From contig JAUBSN010000018.1 of the NCBI GenBank assembly GCA_036704825.1, positions 1 through 64,000 on the forward strand: a DNA stretch of 64,000 nt, written 5' to 3'. Origin of the DNA: Microcoleus sp036704825 (GTDB taxonomy: Bacteria > Cyanobacteriota > Cyanobacteriia > Cyanobacteriales > Microcoleaceae). Below, in pieces: positions 1 through 8,627 of this stretch; the first letter of the stretch is position 1; each line of letters opens with the position of its first letter. Under the pieces are notes generated by a model that was given only the letters and a program-made list of their open reading frames with translations, was not told the origin of the DNA and searched no databases. The position numbers were made by a program, and so were the translations under genes.

Positions 1-91
1 AAACTTAACTTACCTGCTTCCTTGAATCAGCGAGCTTGAGCTTGGGGAGCCAAACTTTACTTATTCAGCAAGCCCTATATAGCGATCGCAA

Positions 92-122
92 ATGATTTAT
101 AAATCATAAATCATGTATAATG
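92..122 (+). promoter_or_regulatory. Palindrome plus -10-like box upstream of the IS630-type gene
   Basis: ATGATTTA/TAAATCAT (92-107) is a perfect 16-bp palindrome; its right half partly repeats to position 114. It is followed by TATAAT at 117-122 and a GGAG-like ribosome site just before the ATG at 150. The arrangement looks like an operator over a promoter, but it could be an insertion-sequence end or part of the locus into which the element inserted. No regulator is identified. Confidence 0.35.
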
Positions 123-149
123 AGGACGTGAATCTAAGTAGGAGTTGAG

Positions 150-1219
150 ATGTCGCAAAAGCAATCGGCAGAAAAATTTGTGAAGCCTGAAGTCCAAGCT
201 TTATTGGAACTCGAAAATTTTATTGCCAGTAATCCCGATCCAAGAGAACTAAAAAGAGCCTTGGCTATCCGCATGTTAATTGAAGGAACCTGCCGCGAAA
301 CTATTCAAAATATCTTGGGAGTATCATCTCCATTTATCAGCAAGTGGAAAATTAATTATGCGTTGCATGGAATAGAAAGTTTGCGCTTAAATTATCAGGG
401 ATCGCGGGGGCAACTTAAGCCAGAAGAACGAGCCCAAGTCATCCAATGGTTATCCAATAAAAAATACTGGGATTTATCCGAATTATCAAATCATATAGCG
501 GAGCGGTATCAGATTGAATTTCAATCAAAAACTAGCTATTATCAACTTTTTAAAGCGGCGAGGATTAGCTGGAAAAAATCTCAAAAGAAGAACCCAAAGC
601 GTGATGAAGAACTCGTCAAAAAAAAGCACCAAGAAATTTGTGAAATTCTTGAAGAACATCGCTCAGCTATAGAATCGAGAGAGCTTGTGGTGTATTTGAT
701 AGATGAGTGTCATCTACTTTGGGGAGATGTCTGTGGCTATCTTTGGGGAAGGCGCAATGAAAGAATAGAAATACCCCTGGTGAATCAAAGAGAAAAACAA
801 ACTTATTATGGAGCAGTAAATTATTTAACTTTCACAGTTTGTGCTGCGAGAATATGGTACGGCAAATTCTGAGAATACAGTCGCTTTTTTAAAAGACTTA
901 CAATCTTTCAATCCCGCAGCCAGACATTTGATTATTTGGGATGGAGCCAGCTATCACAAATATAAAGAAATGAAAGCTTACCTAGAAGAAATTAATCAAG
1001 GTAAGGATCGGGATGAATGGCCTTTAACTTGTGTCCTGTTTGCTCCTAATGCTCTCTCTTCAGAATCCCGTAGAAGATATTTGGCTTCATGCCAAGACTT
1101 GGGTGAGAAAATTTGGGAATCGGCTCAGTTCTTTTGCTTTGGTTAAATGGTTCTTCAATTTTACCATACAGTCACAAAGCTTTGACTTTCTCTCTTTTAC
1201 ACAAATTTGGTATTTTTGA
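150..1219 (+). pseudogene. IS630-family transposase, broken by two frameshifts
   Basis: The reading runs through three frames: 150-~840 (helix-turn-helix N-terminus, then the start of the DDE domain with LIDECHLLWG holding the first Asp), ~841-1060 (ENTVAFL, LIIWDGASYHK with the second Asp) and ~1045-1219 (QNPVEDIWLHAKTW with the final Glu). IS630-family enzymes have these blocks in one chain of about 350 residues, so all catalytic blocks survive but in three frames. The first shift, near 838, looks like one extra T between TFTV and LREYG; the second lies near 1050, just before QNPVED. Some IS630 elements use programmed frameshifting, but two shifts favour decay. Terminal inverted repeats were not located. 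A TATAAT-like box at 117 and a GGAG-type site precede the ATG. Confidence 0.85.
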
Positions 1220-1377
1220 ACCAACACTTAATGGAACTGCTGCTCGATCGCTCTCGCTTATTAATTTATGAATGATTTACGATCGCTATATTGAAGAGCT
1301 AGAGTATTTATTGCACCGCCTCTTAAATGAAGGGAAATTAATAATTAAATGGGGTCGCAAAATCAAAAATAAGGGTA

Positions 1378-1690
1378 ATGCTTGTATCACAGTTTAAATG
1401 TGCAACAGCTTATCCCCCCTATACATCGAAGTATAATCCGATTGAACATCGTTTGTTTCCTCACGTAACCAGAGCCTGTCAAGGAGTAATTTTTACTTCT
1501 CTTGAGTTAGTGAAAAAACTCACGGCAAAAACTCATACTAAAACCGGGCTTTTTGTGGTAGTAAATGTGAGCGATAAAATTTATGAAACTGGTCGAAAAG
1601 TAGCTAAGGGATTTAAAGAAACAATGAAAATTATTTTTGATGAATATCTACCAAAATGGAATCCGAGGTGCAGTTCCGACTATTTAGCAG
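1378..1690 (+). pseudogene. ISAzo13-type transposase, C-terminal fragment
   Basis: An open frame begins directly with the C-terminal part of an ISAzo13-like transposase: YPPYTSKYNPIEHRLFPHV resembles the conserved block with the last acidic catalytic residue, and TKTGLFVVV and TGRKVAKGFKETMKIIFDEYLPKWN follow the family pattern. At least 250 upstream residues are missing and nothing resembling them is seen between 1220 and 1377. Family similarity ends near LPKWN (about 1665); the open frame runs on to 1818 through unrelated DNA, the start of the nSTAND remnant. It is a dead fragment left by deletion or by insertion of another element. Confidence 0.75.
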
Positions 1691-1738
1691 ACGCTAAAGT
1701 TATTAAATTCTCATTCCTAAAATACTGCCATTCGTACC

Positions 1739-2187
1739 TTACAACTCAAAGGTTTAGATATCGCAGCCGCACGGGTAATACTGAGAGATTATGGGTTAGA
1801 AAAAATCGACAACAGTGAAGCACTCATTCATCGCTACCAAGGCAACCCCTTATGGTTAAAAAGCGTGGCGAATCTGATTCAAGACTTGGGTGGAGGCGTG
1901 ACAGAGTTATTACCAAATGATAGCATATTGTTGCCGGAAGATTTGAAAGATGTTTTACAGCAGCAGTTCGATCGCCTATCGGAACTAAAAAAACAAGTAA
2001 TCTCCTTGTTAGCGAAAGCAAGCCAGCCGATCGGGCAAAATTTCTAGAAAATGACAGAATTCCGGCTTCAGATTTGCCAAATGCGCTGCAATCTCTATCG
2101 CGGCGCTGCTTGATAGAACAACAAGCAAATTTTTACACGATTTCACCTGTACTGAGGCAATATGCCACCATCAGACTCGGCGATTGA
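1739..2187 (+). pseudogene. nSTAND/NB-ARC ATPase remnant, frameshifted
   Basis: In the frame of 1739 the DNA encodes LQLKGLDIAAARVILRDYG, then EALIHRYQGNPLWLKSVA and LLPEDLKDVLQQQFDRLSEL: the end of the NB-ARC ATPase and the winged-helix region found in cyanobacterial NB-ARC/WD-40 proteins. The frame stops at 2045-2047. After a shift near 2034 it continues as AKFLENDRIPASDLPNAL and FYTISPVLRQYAT to about 2187. The P-loop half and any WD-40 or TPR repeats are absent. The remnant starts where the ISAzo13 fragment ends, so the mobile element probably cut the gene. nSTAND proteins often act in signalling or phage defence; this one cannot function. Confidence 0.75.
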
Positions 2188-2319
2188 AACCGATCCTATA
2201 CCAACGAAGTCCGCCTTCGCAGTAGGGAAACGGCATTGCCGTGTCGGGCGCAGGACTCTACGACTTTTGAGAATTGGTATTAGTTCGGTATCACTTCTAT
2301 GGGTTTCTGTCCAAAAACA

Positions 2320-2350
2320 AAAACCGGGCAACTTCAAAGCTACCCGGCAA
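2320..2350 (-). terminator. Probable Rho-independent terminator of the aldolase gene
   Basis: On the minus strand, about 50 bases after the aldolase stop codon, GCCGGGTAGC-TTTG-AAGTTGCCCGG forms an imperfect stem (five G-C pairs at the base, inner pairs with two mismatches) followed by TTTTTGTTTTT. Stem plus T-tract is the classical terminator layout. Confidence 0.65.
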
Positions 2351-2398
2351 TCGAAACTTTAGACTTCAGACAAATCTAAAATCTAAAACCTAAAATTA

Positions 2399-3478
2399 TT
2401 AAACAGCTACAGTCTTCTTAGTAGAAGAGCTCAATTCGCCCTTAGCATACTTAGCTGCAAAATCGTCCAAAGACACTTGCTTAATCTTTGTACCGTTACC
2501 GGCGCAACCGAAAGAGTTGTAGCGATCGCTACAAACCTTTTGCATATACTTGATCGACGGCTTCAAGAAGTGACGGGGGTCAAACTCGTCGGGCTTCGCA
2601 AACAAAGCTTCGCGCACCGCAGCGGTAATCGCCAAACGGTTGTCAGTATCGATATTGATTTTGCGAACACCGCACTTGATACCCTTTTGGATTTCTTCCA
2701 CAGGTACGCCGTAGGTTTCGCGGATTTTGCCGCCGTTGTTGTTGATGATTTCCAGCAAGTCTTGGGGCACAGAAGAAGAACCGTGCATTACCAAGTGAGT
2801 ATTTGGCAAGCGGCGGTGAATTTCTTCAATGCGGCTGATTGCCAAAATTTCGCCAGTCGGCTTGCGAGTGAACTTGTAAGCGCCGTGAGAAGTGCCGATC
2901 GCGACTGCTAGAGCATCCACGCCGGTTTGCTCGACGAAATCAACAGCTTGTTCGGGATCTGTCAGCAACTGATCGTGAGAAAGCGCACCTTCAAAGCCGT
3001 GGCCGTCTTCTGCTTCGCCCATCCCTGTTTCCAGAGAACCCAAGCAACCCAGTTCGCCTTCAACGCTAACGCCGATCGAATGAGCAACATTCACCACATC
3101 GCGAGTAACTTGAACGTTGTACTCGTAGCTGGCGGGAGTCTTAGCATCCGCTTCCAGAGAACCGTCCATCATCACGCTGGTGAAACCTTGGCGCATGGCA
3201 GAATAGCAAGTGCCGGGGGCATTGCCGTGGTCTTGGTGCATGGAAATGGGAATGTGAGGATAGGTTTCAACTGCTGCCAAAATCAAGTGGCGCAGGAAAT
3301 TTTCGCCAGCGTAGGAGCGAGCGCCGCGAGAAGCTTGCAGAATCACAGGGCTGTTGGTTTCGTCAGCAGCGCGCATGATCGCTTGGATTTGCTCCATGTT
3401 GTTGACGTTGTAAGCCGGTAGGCCGTAACCATTTTCAGCCGCGTGGTCGAGCAGCAATCGCATAGGTACAAGCGCCAT
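2399..3478 (-). CDS. fbaA: Class II fructose-1,6-bisphosphate aldolase
   Basis: The 359-residue protein is a zinc-dependent class II aldolase that condenses dihydroxyacetone phosphate with glyceraldehyde-3-phosphate (or erythrose-4-phosphate) in the Calvin cycle and gluconeogenesis, in the cytosol. Visible landmarks: SMHQDHG at residues 79-85 (catalytic Asp83, zinc ligand His84), VEGELG around 140, GTSHGAYKF around 195, VMHGSSSVP around 232 and KINIDTD around 274. Length and C-terminus (SFGCAGNGTKIKQVSLDDFA) match the CbbA/FbaA type of cyanobacteria. The ATG at 3478 follows AGGAGG at ideal spacing. It is a single-gene unit with its own terminator at 2320-2350. The symbol cbbA or fda is used for the same enzyme in some genomes. 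Confidence 0.97.
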   Translation of the reverse strand: MALVPMRLLLDHAAENGYGLPAYNVNNMEQIQAIMRAADETNSPVILQASRGARSYAGENFLRHLILAAVETYPHIPISMHQDHGNAPGTCYSAMRQGFTSVMMDGSLEADAKTPASYEYNVQVTRDVVNVAHSIGVSVEGELGCLGSLETGMGEAEDGHGFEGALSHDQLLTDPEQAVDFVEQTGVDALAVAIGTSHGAYKFTRKPTGEILAISRIEEIHRRLPNTHLVMHGSSSVPQDLLEIINNNGGKIRETYGVPVEEIQKGIKCGVRKINIDTDNRLAITAAVREALFAKPDEFDPRHFLKPSIKYMQKVCSDRYNSFGCAGNGTKIKQVSLDDFAAKYAKGELSSSTKKTVAV

Positions 3479-3672
3479 AGATATTCCTCCTAATTATTTG
3501 TGATTTTTGGGCAGTGAATTTTGGACAAGCTCAATTCTTACGATAATATTAAGACAATTTGCCACCGATCGCGCACTATCTTTCCAGATTTACTTAAAAG
3601 TTCAAAAAACAAAATTTTGATTTCCGAGCATTCAGCTCAAAGCTCAAAATTTTTAAGTCACAAATTTTTTAT

Positions 3673-3743
3673 GGGTCGCCCGGGATTTGAACCCGAGACC
3701 AATCGGTTAAAAGCCGAATGCTCTACCGCTGAGCTAGCGACCC
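3673..3743 (-). tRNA. trnK: tRNA-Lys (anticodon UUU)
   Basis: Read on the minus strand, GGGTCGC pairs with GCGACCC as acceptor stem. The D arm is GCTCAGCGGTAGAGC, the anticodon loop is CTTTTAA (anticodon TTT), the T arm is TCGGG-TTCAAAT-CCCGG. CCA is not encoded. The outermost anticodon-stem pair is a T:T mismatch. It lies 195 bases upstream of the aldolase gene on the same strand and is probably transcribed separately. Confidence 0.97.
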
Positions 3744-3810
3744 GCGAAAACATTGTTACCGCACACAATTTCTAATAGTAGCACCCCTCATTTGAAATAG
3801 CAAGTGTTTT

Positions 3811-4689
3811 TTAAATAAAATGTGCAGTCATGCGAACCAGCATCTCGCAAGTCGCTCCCGGCTGCAAATAAATCAAGTGTTCGCCAGTGTTGAGGGCATT
3901 TCTAGGAGCAGTCCAAGGTTCCAAACAGTAAAAATCCTTGCCCTTGACCATCCAGAAAACCAACTTCCCATAGCTGGAGTTGTAACTGACGGTGAGCCGC
4001 AAGCCGCTCGCCGCGTCAGTGACAGTAGCAGCAAGACCGGTGAGTTCGTCAAAGGAAACATCAATTTCATCCAGCGTCGGGTCAAAAACCCCGGTGAAGT
4101 AACCCTTGGAATGGGTCTTCTGATCTCTGTACTGCATCCCCGGAATCTCAAAGCGCAGCTTAGATTTGTCCGTCGCCAAAAAGTAGGGGTGCAAACCACT
4201 AGAAAACGGCATGGGTTCGGCAGACAGATTGGTGTATCGCTGAAAAATTTCCAAAGAATTGCCTTTAATCTGATAAGTGAAGGCTAGTTGGAAATCAAAG
4301 GGATAAACAGCCAGCGTCTTGTCGCTGCTGTCGAGAATCAGCGTCAGAGCGGCGCAACCCTCCGTAACTTGTTCGCCTATAGTCCAAGGCAAGTCTCGAG
4401 CAAAGCCGTGCTGTTTGAGCTTGTGCTCCACTCCCTTGTGGGTGTAAGTATTCTCCGGGAGATTGCTGCAGATGGGAAACAGGATGGGAACCCCGCCGCG
4501 TACAGTCAGATCGGGATTGGCGAACCGTTCCGCGTCCAAGTAGAAGATTTCTTTGCCTTCAACCAGCCAGCTAGTGGCAATACCGCCCCGTTCCGGCACA
4601 ACTTCTAGAGTAGAGTTAGCGGTTTCGTCGGAGAGGATATAGGTTTTGTACTGCTTTTGCTTGAGCGCGATCGCAAACACATTTGTCAT
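3811..4689 (-). CDS. Aldose 1-epimerase family protein (galactose mutarotase-like)
   Basis: About 292 residues of the galactose-mutarotase-like beta-sandwich fold. Conserved family blocks are VPERGGIATSW near the N-terminus, RGGVPILFPIC with the substrate-binding Arg, KQHGFARDLPW with the family His, SSGLHPYF with the second His, and a late FYCLEPWTAP with the Glu that usually acts as general base. These enzymes interconvert anomers of hexoses or hexose-6-phosphates; the HGFAR and EPWT signatures resemble the glucose-6-phosphate 1-epimerase branch, but the substrate is not decided by sequence. I chose the ATG at 4689 (MTNVFAIAL) over an in-frame ATG at 4710 because family similarity starts there; neither has a strong ribosome site. 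Confidence 0.85.
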   Translation of the reverse strand: MTNVFAIALKQKQYKTYILSDETANSTLEVVPERGGIATSWLVEGKEIFYLDAERFANPDLTVRGGVPILFPICSNLPENTYTHKGVEHKLKQHGFARDLPWTIGEQVTEGCAALTLILDSSDKTLAVYPFDFQLAFTYQIKGNSLEIFQRYTNLSAEPMPFSSGLHPYFLATDKSKLRFEIPGMQYRDQKTHSKGYFTGVFDPTLDEIDVSFDELTGLAATVTDAASGLRLTVSYNSSYGKLVFWMVKGKDFYCLEPWTAPRNALNTGEHLIYLQPGATCEMLVRMTAHFI

Positions 4690-4812
4690 CGGTAGTAGGT
4701 CATTGATCATTGGTTGTCAGTAAATCGATCGTTAATAATTGGTCGCTAGTATGTTGATGTTCACCCATTACCGCCCCTATCCTCCCCTTGCATCCTCGCC
4801 AACCCCCATCGG

Positions 4813-6891
4813 CTAACCAATGCTCCTACCTATAGGAGGCAGGGCGAGCCGGTGCTTGGAGCGGTTGCTGCTGGTAGCTGGAACGATCGCGGAGACCGGC
4901 TGCGCTTTGAGTGCGACTTCAAAAGATACAGCCCGAGTGGGGGGAAGATAGCTTTGGGGACTCAGCACTGCTCCTGGACTGGGAGAAGGGGGCGAAATAA
5001 ACGGTTCTTTGATGAATGGCTCTTTTGTAAACGGCTCTGGTTCCCGGCTGGGATTTTGAGGTTGAGCGGGGTAGATGCGCGGCGGCAAATTTTGATTTGC
5101 AGGTGGGTTTGATTCAATTGCAGGCTCCGTCCCGTTCGGGAAAAATGAGGAGTTGTCCGGCTGTTGGGGCGCAGCCGGCAAAGCCGGCAAAATCAAAGTA
5201 GGTTTGGGTTGTCCGGGGCCTTGCTGATTGCTTTCACCGCCCCTGGCCCCGGAACCTCGCCCCGGCTGGTATGTACCGCTCTTTGGTGCTCCGGGCAATG
5301 GATAATTTGGAGTTTTTGATGCCGCTCCTGGCTGGACCAGGGCATCGAGAACTACAGAAGATCGCATCGGTCGATCGAAAATACTAGAAATTTGCTCGAT
5401 GCGTTTGAGGATGCGATCTGCTGCGGCTCCCTTGACCACCTTCGGCTGAAACTTTTTCACCTCCACAGGCAGAAACTCTACCTTCATATTCCTGTCTTTG
5501 AGCGATACTTTCAGGACTGCGGTATCGTAATCCCTGCGAGCATTCGGGCCGAATATAAAATTACCCAGCGAGTAAACTATGGGGCGGCCCTTATAAATTT
5601 CTGCACCTTGCAGTACCTGGGGATGGTGTCCCACTACCAAATCAGCTCCTTGGTCGATCGTGAACCGAGCCAAATCAATCTGCCAGTCTCCCGGATAATC
5701 TGCCAATTCGACTCCCCAGTGGTAATTAACAACAATCCAGTCTACCTGACCCCTAAGAGCTCGAATATCCTCGGCCACCCGATTGTTACGGCGGGGGTTA
5801 ATGCCGGCTTTCCCTTGGTCGGCGACGTTAATCTCGGCATCGTAATAACCGAGGTAGGCAATCCGCTGACCCTTAACTTCAATAATATCTGGACGCCTAG
5901 CTTCTTTAATATCTCTGCCGGCTCCCAAGTGTTGAATCCCATTATTATCTAGAGTATTCATAGTCTCCACCAGCCCCGGTTCCTCGTAATCCATAGCGCG
6001 GCTATTTGCCAGATTGACTATATCCACTCCTCCGGCTGTTAATACTTTCACCGATTCTGGATCGGCTTTAAAATTTAATTGTTTTTTGCCAGAGCCCAAT
6101 GTTGAGCGAGTCAGGGAGTTTTCTAGGTTAACCATCGCCACATCTGCTTGTCGGTACTCGTCCATTTTGGCGAAAGCCCATTGGCGATCGTTGGCAGCAG
6201 ATGCTCCCAGCGCATCCGATAGATTCACATTTCCTCCGAACATCAGCGTTACTGTTGGGTCGTAAGGATTAGCAACTTGCTTTTGCTGTACTACTGGTAC
6301 CACTTCTAAGGCCGCTTGCACCGTATCCGCACGTTTTGGAGGCGGCCCCGAAATTACAGCAGCTTGCTGGTAGCCGGATACTTGCGAGCCTAACTGCAGG
6401 GTCACAGCCTCGTGGTAGCTGACCCAACAGCCTAAAATAAAAGAGGCAAGTGCCGATCCCACTAGCAGCAGAGAACGATACGTTTTAAATTTAACCCAAT
6501 CGACGACCGGTAGGGAACGGTAACGCCGCCGCTGGCGGTTGGCCGGAGTCACAATTCGCACTGACTGTTTCCAGAGAATATCTGCATCCCCAGCCAAGCG
6601 CGCGTGAATTCGCACTCCTTCTACTGCTGGCGAGTTGAGTCTCCAGAGTTGGTGGCAAATAAATTTGACTAAGCCTTCCCGGAGAGTGCTCCCGAGTAAT
6701 GTGGTATCTGGCGCAAATTCGCGCTGAAATTCTACGAGGATTTGGACGCAGCCGGCCTGAGCCTGTTCGACGCGGGCATAAATGCCTTCGGGACGCAGCA
6801 AGCTGTCAATCCAGTAATTGAGGGCTTGAAAGTTGCCCGATCGCGCTAGCTCCAAGATAGACGGCTGCGACCAATTTTCTGCGTACACCAT
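4813..6891 (-). CDS. CapA-type (PGA_cap) metallophosphatase-like protein, membrane-anchored
   Basis: A 692-residue protein with four parts. Residues 1-125 resemble a cyanobacterial N-terminal domain of unknown role. A transmembrane segment lies at about 141-160 (LLLVGSALASFILGCWV). The CapA/PgsA domain is at about 212-460: TLMFGGNVNLSD, VNLENSLT, WIVVNYHWGVEL, VVGHHPQVLQG, VYSLGNFIF. A Pro/Ser/Asn-rich tail runs from 520 to 693. CapA proteins belong to the calcineurin-like phosphoesterase fold and take part in poly-gamma-glutamate or capsule assembly; no polyglutamate synthase genes are adjacent, so the substrate is unknown. The ATG at 6891 is preferred because AGGAGG sits seven bases upstream. 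A CRP-like half-palindrome lies at 7045-7060. Confidence 0.82.
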   Translation of the reverse strand: MVYAENWSQPSILELARSGNFQALNYWIDSLLRPEGIYARVEQAQAGCVQILVEFQREFAPDTTLLGSTLREGLVKFICHQLWRLNSPAVEGVRIHARLAGDADILWKQSVRIVTPANRQRRRYRSLPVVDWVKFKTYRSLLLVGSALASFILGCWVSYHEAVTLQLGSQVSGYQQAAVISGPPPKRADTVQAALEVVPVVQQKQVANPYDPTVTLMFGGNVNLSDALGASAANDRQWAFAKMDEYRQADVAMVNLENSLTRSTLGSGKKQLNFKADPESVKVLTAGGVDIVNLANSRAMDYEEPGLVETMNTLDNNGIQHLGAGRDIKEARRPDIIEVKGQRIAYLGYYDAEINVADQGKAGINPRRNNRVAEDIRALRGQVDWIVVNYHWGVELADYPGDWQIDLARFTIDQGADLVVGHHPQVLQGAEIYKGRPIVYSLGNFIFGPNARRDYDTAVLKVSLKDRNMKVEFLPVEVKKFQPKVVKGAAADRILKRIEQISSIFDRPMRSSVVLDALVQPGAASKTPNYPLPGAPKSGTYQPGRGSGARGGESNQQGPGQPKPTLILPALPAAPQQPDNSSFFPNGTEPAIESNPPANQNLPPRIYPAQPQNPSREPEPFTKEPFIKEPFISPPSPSPGAVLSPQSYLPPTRAVSFEVALKAQPVSAIVPATSSNRSKHRLALPPIGRSIG

Positions 6892-7664
6892 CAATTAGCC
6901 TCCTTAATACGCACGAGCGATGACTCCAATTTGTTTTGAACGGAACCGCAATTCTTTTAGCTTAACCGCCACAGGTTCCGCTGCCCGTTTTGAAGCTAGT
7001 TGTTGGCCGCCACCATTTTCTACATTTAGGGGCTGCCTGCTGTCAGTGATTTTTATCACACTCCAGTCTGTTGATTTTAGATTTTAGATTTTAGATTTTA
7101 GATTGAGTTCAGAGGGGGTACTGGGGGCTAGAAATAACCTCCCAACAAGAGGTTTCTGGGGGAATTGAGACATAAGAGAGCGAGATATCTGAGGCAGAGT
7201 CTGTTGTTATTGTCGCTGTTTGAGTGTCGCTTTAGAGCTTTGGCTTTGAGATTTAAGATTTGAGATTGAGCCAGAGACAGCATTAGCGGGCGATCGAACA
7301 AACGTCGAAACCACAGGTGTCTGGCGGACTTGAGGCAAAAGAGATCGAGATTTTTGAGACGCAGAGTCTGTTGTTATTGTCGCTGTTAATCGCGTGCTGT
7401 GCTCAAGTCCTAATGCTCGGATCTGTGCTGGCAAATGCCTCTCACGAGGGATGCCACTAGCTGCACAACCTGTAATTGGATAAATGGCGTACTAGATCGA
7501 TTTGGTGGTAAAATCAAATTTGGTAACTCCCATCGGTACAAAAGTTGCGGAAAACGTGAAACTGGCCAGTCCATACGGCTGTGCCTTCCGATGTAAAACC
7601 CAAAATACGTTACGGTAAACAGACCATATTTTAAGCAAGTTACACTGCGCAGGAGAACTGACAA
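6892..7664. other. Intergenic region with STRR array and a diverged direct repeat
   Basis: This stretch between the divergent capA-like gene and the gene at 7665 has no credible coding frame. It holds a CRP-like site (7045-7060), an attttag heptamer array (7073-7104), and two copies of a ~80-base segment (about 7146-7226 and 7313-7390) that share the block cagagtctgttgttattg. The repeat copies differ at many sites. Confidence 0.6.
7045..7060. promoter_or_regulatory. CRP-like binding site, one mismatch from consensus
   Basis: AGTGA-TTTTTA-TCACA matches the TGTGA-N6-TCACA recognition palindrome of cAMP receptor proteins except for the first base. It is about 150 bases upstream of the CapA-type gene on the opposite strand. 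A perfect version occurs at 56543-56558, and a cAMP-forming enzyme is encoded at 27085-28749. Confidence 0.4.
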
Positions 7665-7976
7665 ATGCTACAGCGCAAAATCTATCAACTCTGTTGTGAT
7701 GGTCGTGAGGTTTCTATTTTTCTTCGAGATCAGCAACGTTGGATAGAGCGCGCTCGTATCCTAGATATTGAGGGGGATCTAGTCACGCTGCGCTACGAAA
7801 CCGACGAAGAAGACGAAATCAGCTCTTGGGAAGAAATGGTGCGTCTCGAAAGTATTGGAGCTGTGTCCCAGAAGTTGGCTTCGGTATCCCGAACTAACTG
7901 CGAACCCCTAGTTTCTGACGATTGTCCCGAATCCGAACAAATTCGCAATCACTACCCGGACTCGAATTTGGAATAG
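7665..7976 (+). CDS. Small conserved cyanobacterial protein of unknown function
   Basis: A 103-residue soluble acidic protein beginning MLQRKIYQLCCDGREVSIFL. Residues 1-70 have strong alternating structure (RDQQRWIERARILDIEGDLVTLRYETDEEDE), like a small beta-barrel of about 60 residues; the last 30 are low-complexity and hydrophilic. I recall a family of this kind restricted to cyanobacteria, probably the one named DUF6679, but am not certain of the number. AGGAG lies about nine bases before the ATG. It stands alone with long non-coding flanks and no function can be assigned. Confidence 0.8.
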   Translation: MLQRKIYQLCCDGREVSIFLRDQQRWIERARILDIEGDLVTLRYETDEEDEISSWEEMVRLESIGAVSQKLASVSRTNCEPLVSDDCPESEQIRNHYPDSNLE

Positions 7977-8627
7977 TTTTGAGTTCGCGCTTGAGGCACA
8001 AGGTTGATTGACAGTAAGACTTTTTCTGATATTTGCTCACAATCACTTACATTGGCCTTGTTGTCTTTATGTCATATAGAATGAATTTAGCCACTCAGAT
8101 GTAGGTGAAAAACCTTGGTAGTACGCAACCGCTATATAAATAAGTTGCCTCTACAGTATTAAAGCAAATAATCAGATTGGCTAATAGCTGTAAGCGATAA
8201 CCAAGTTGAAAGCAAGAATATAAGTGCTTGTATAAATTTTTACGGGCATCGGTTGATACGCCTGAGTTGAGATCGGCTCTCAACTTATTTATTTGTGAGC
8301 AAATGTTAGCAAAAAAGTATCGGAAAACTTGGGGGAAAAGAAAACGACTTTTCTCCCTTTTTTGTGGAGAAATTAAGCAAAAAACCCAGTTTAGGCCAAA
8401 AATATTCTGGGTTGTGACCGCATAAGCTATTTTGCCTTTAAATTTAAGCTTGATGGCGGGATCTCCTGCCCAACCCCTACTTCCTACAACAGCATAAGTA
8501 CGCAGTAGTTTAAAAATTAAATACGCGACCCCTTACCCCTGCTTAAACCGGGTTTTTTGTCTGGCTGCGTCTGGGACTGTTTCTCTGTTTTCTTTGCCTG
8601 CGGGCTGGTTTCGAGGTATCCGACAGC
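7977..8627. other. Intergenic region, no gene seen
   Basis: No frame here has coding character. A 7-bp inverted repeat GTTGAGA-TCGGC-TCTCAAC (about 8265-8283) followed by a T-rich stretch could end a transcript. A second pair, AACCCAG / CTGGGTT, is near 8380-8413. The gcttaaaccgggttttttgt motif near 8545 is a dispersed repeat that recurs at about 10368, 10430, 12104 and 14350. Confidence 0.5.
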
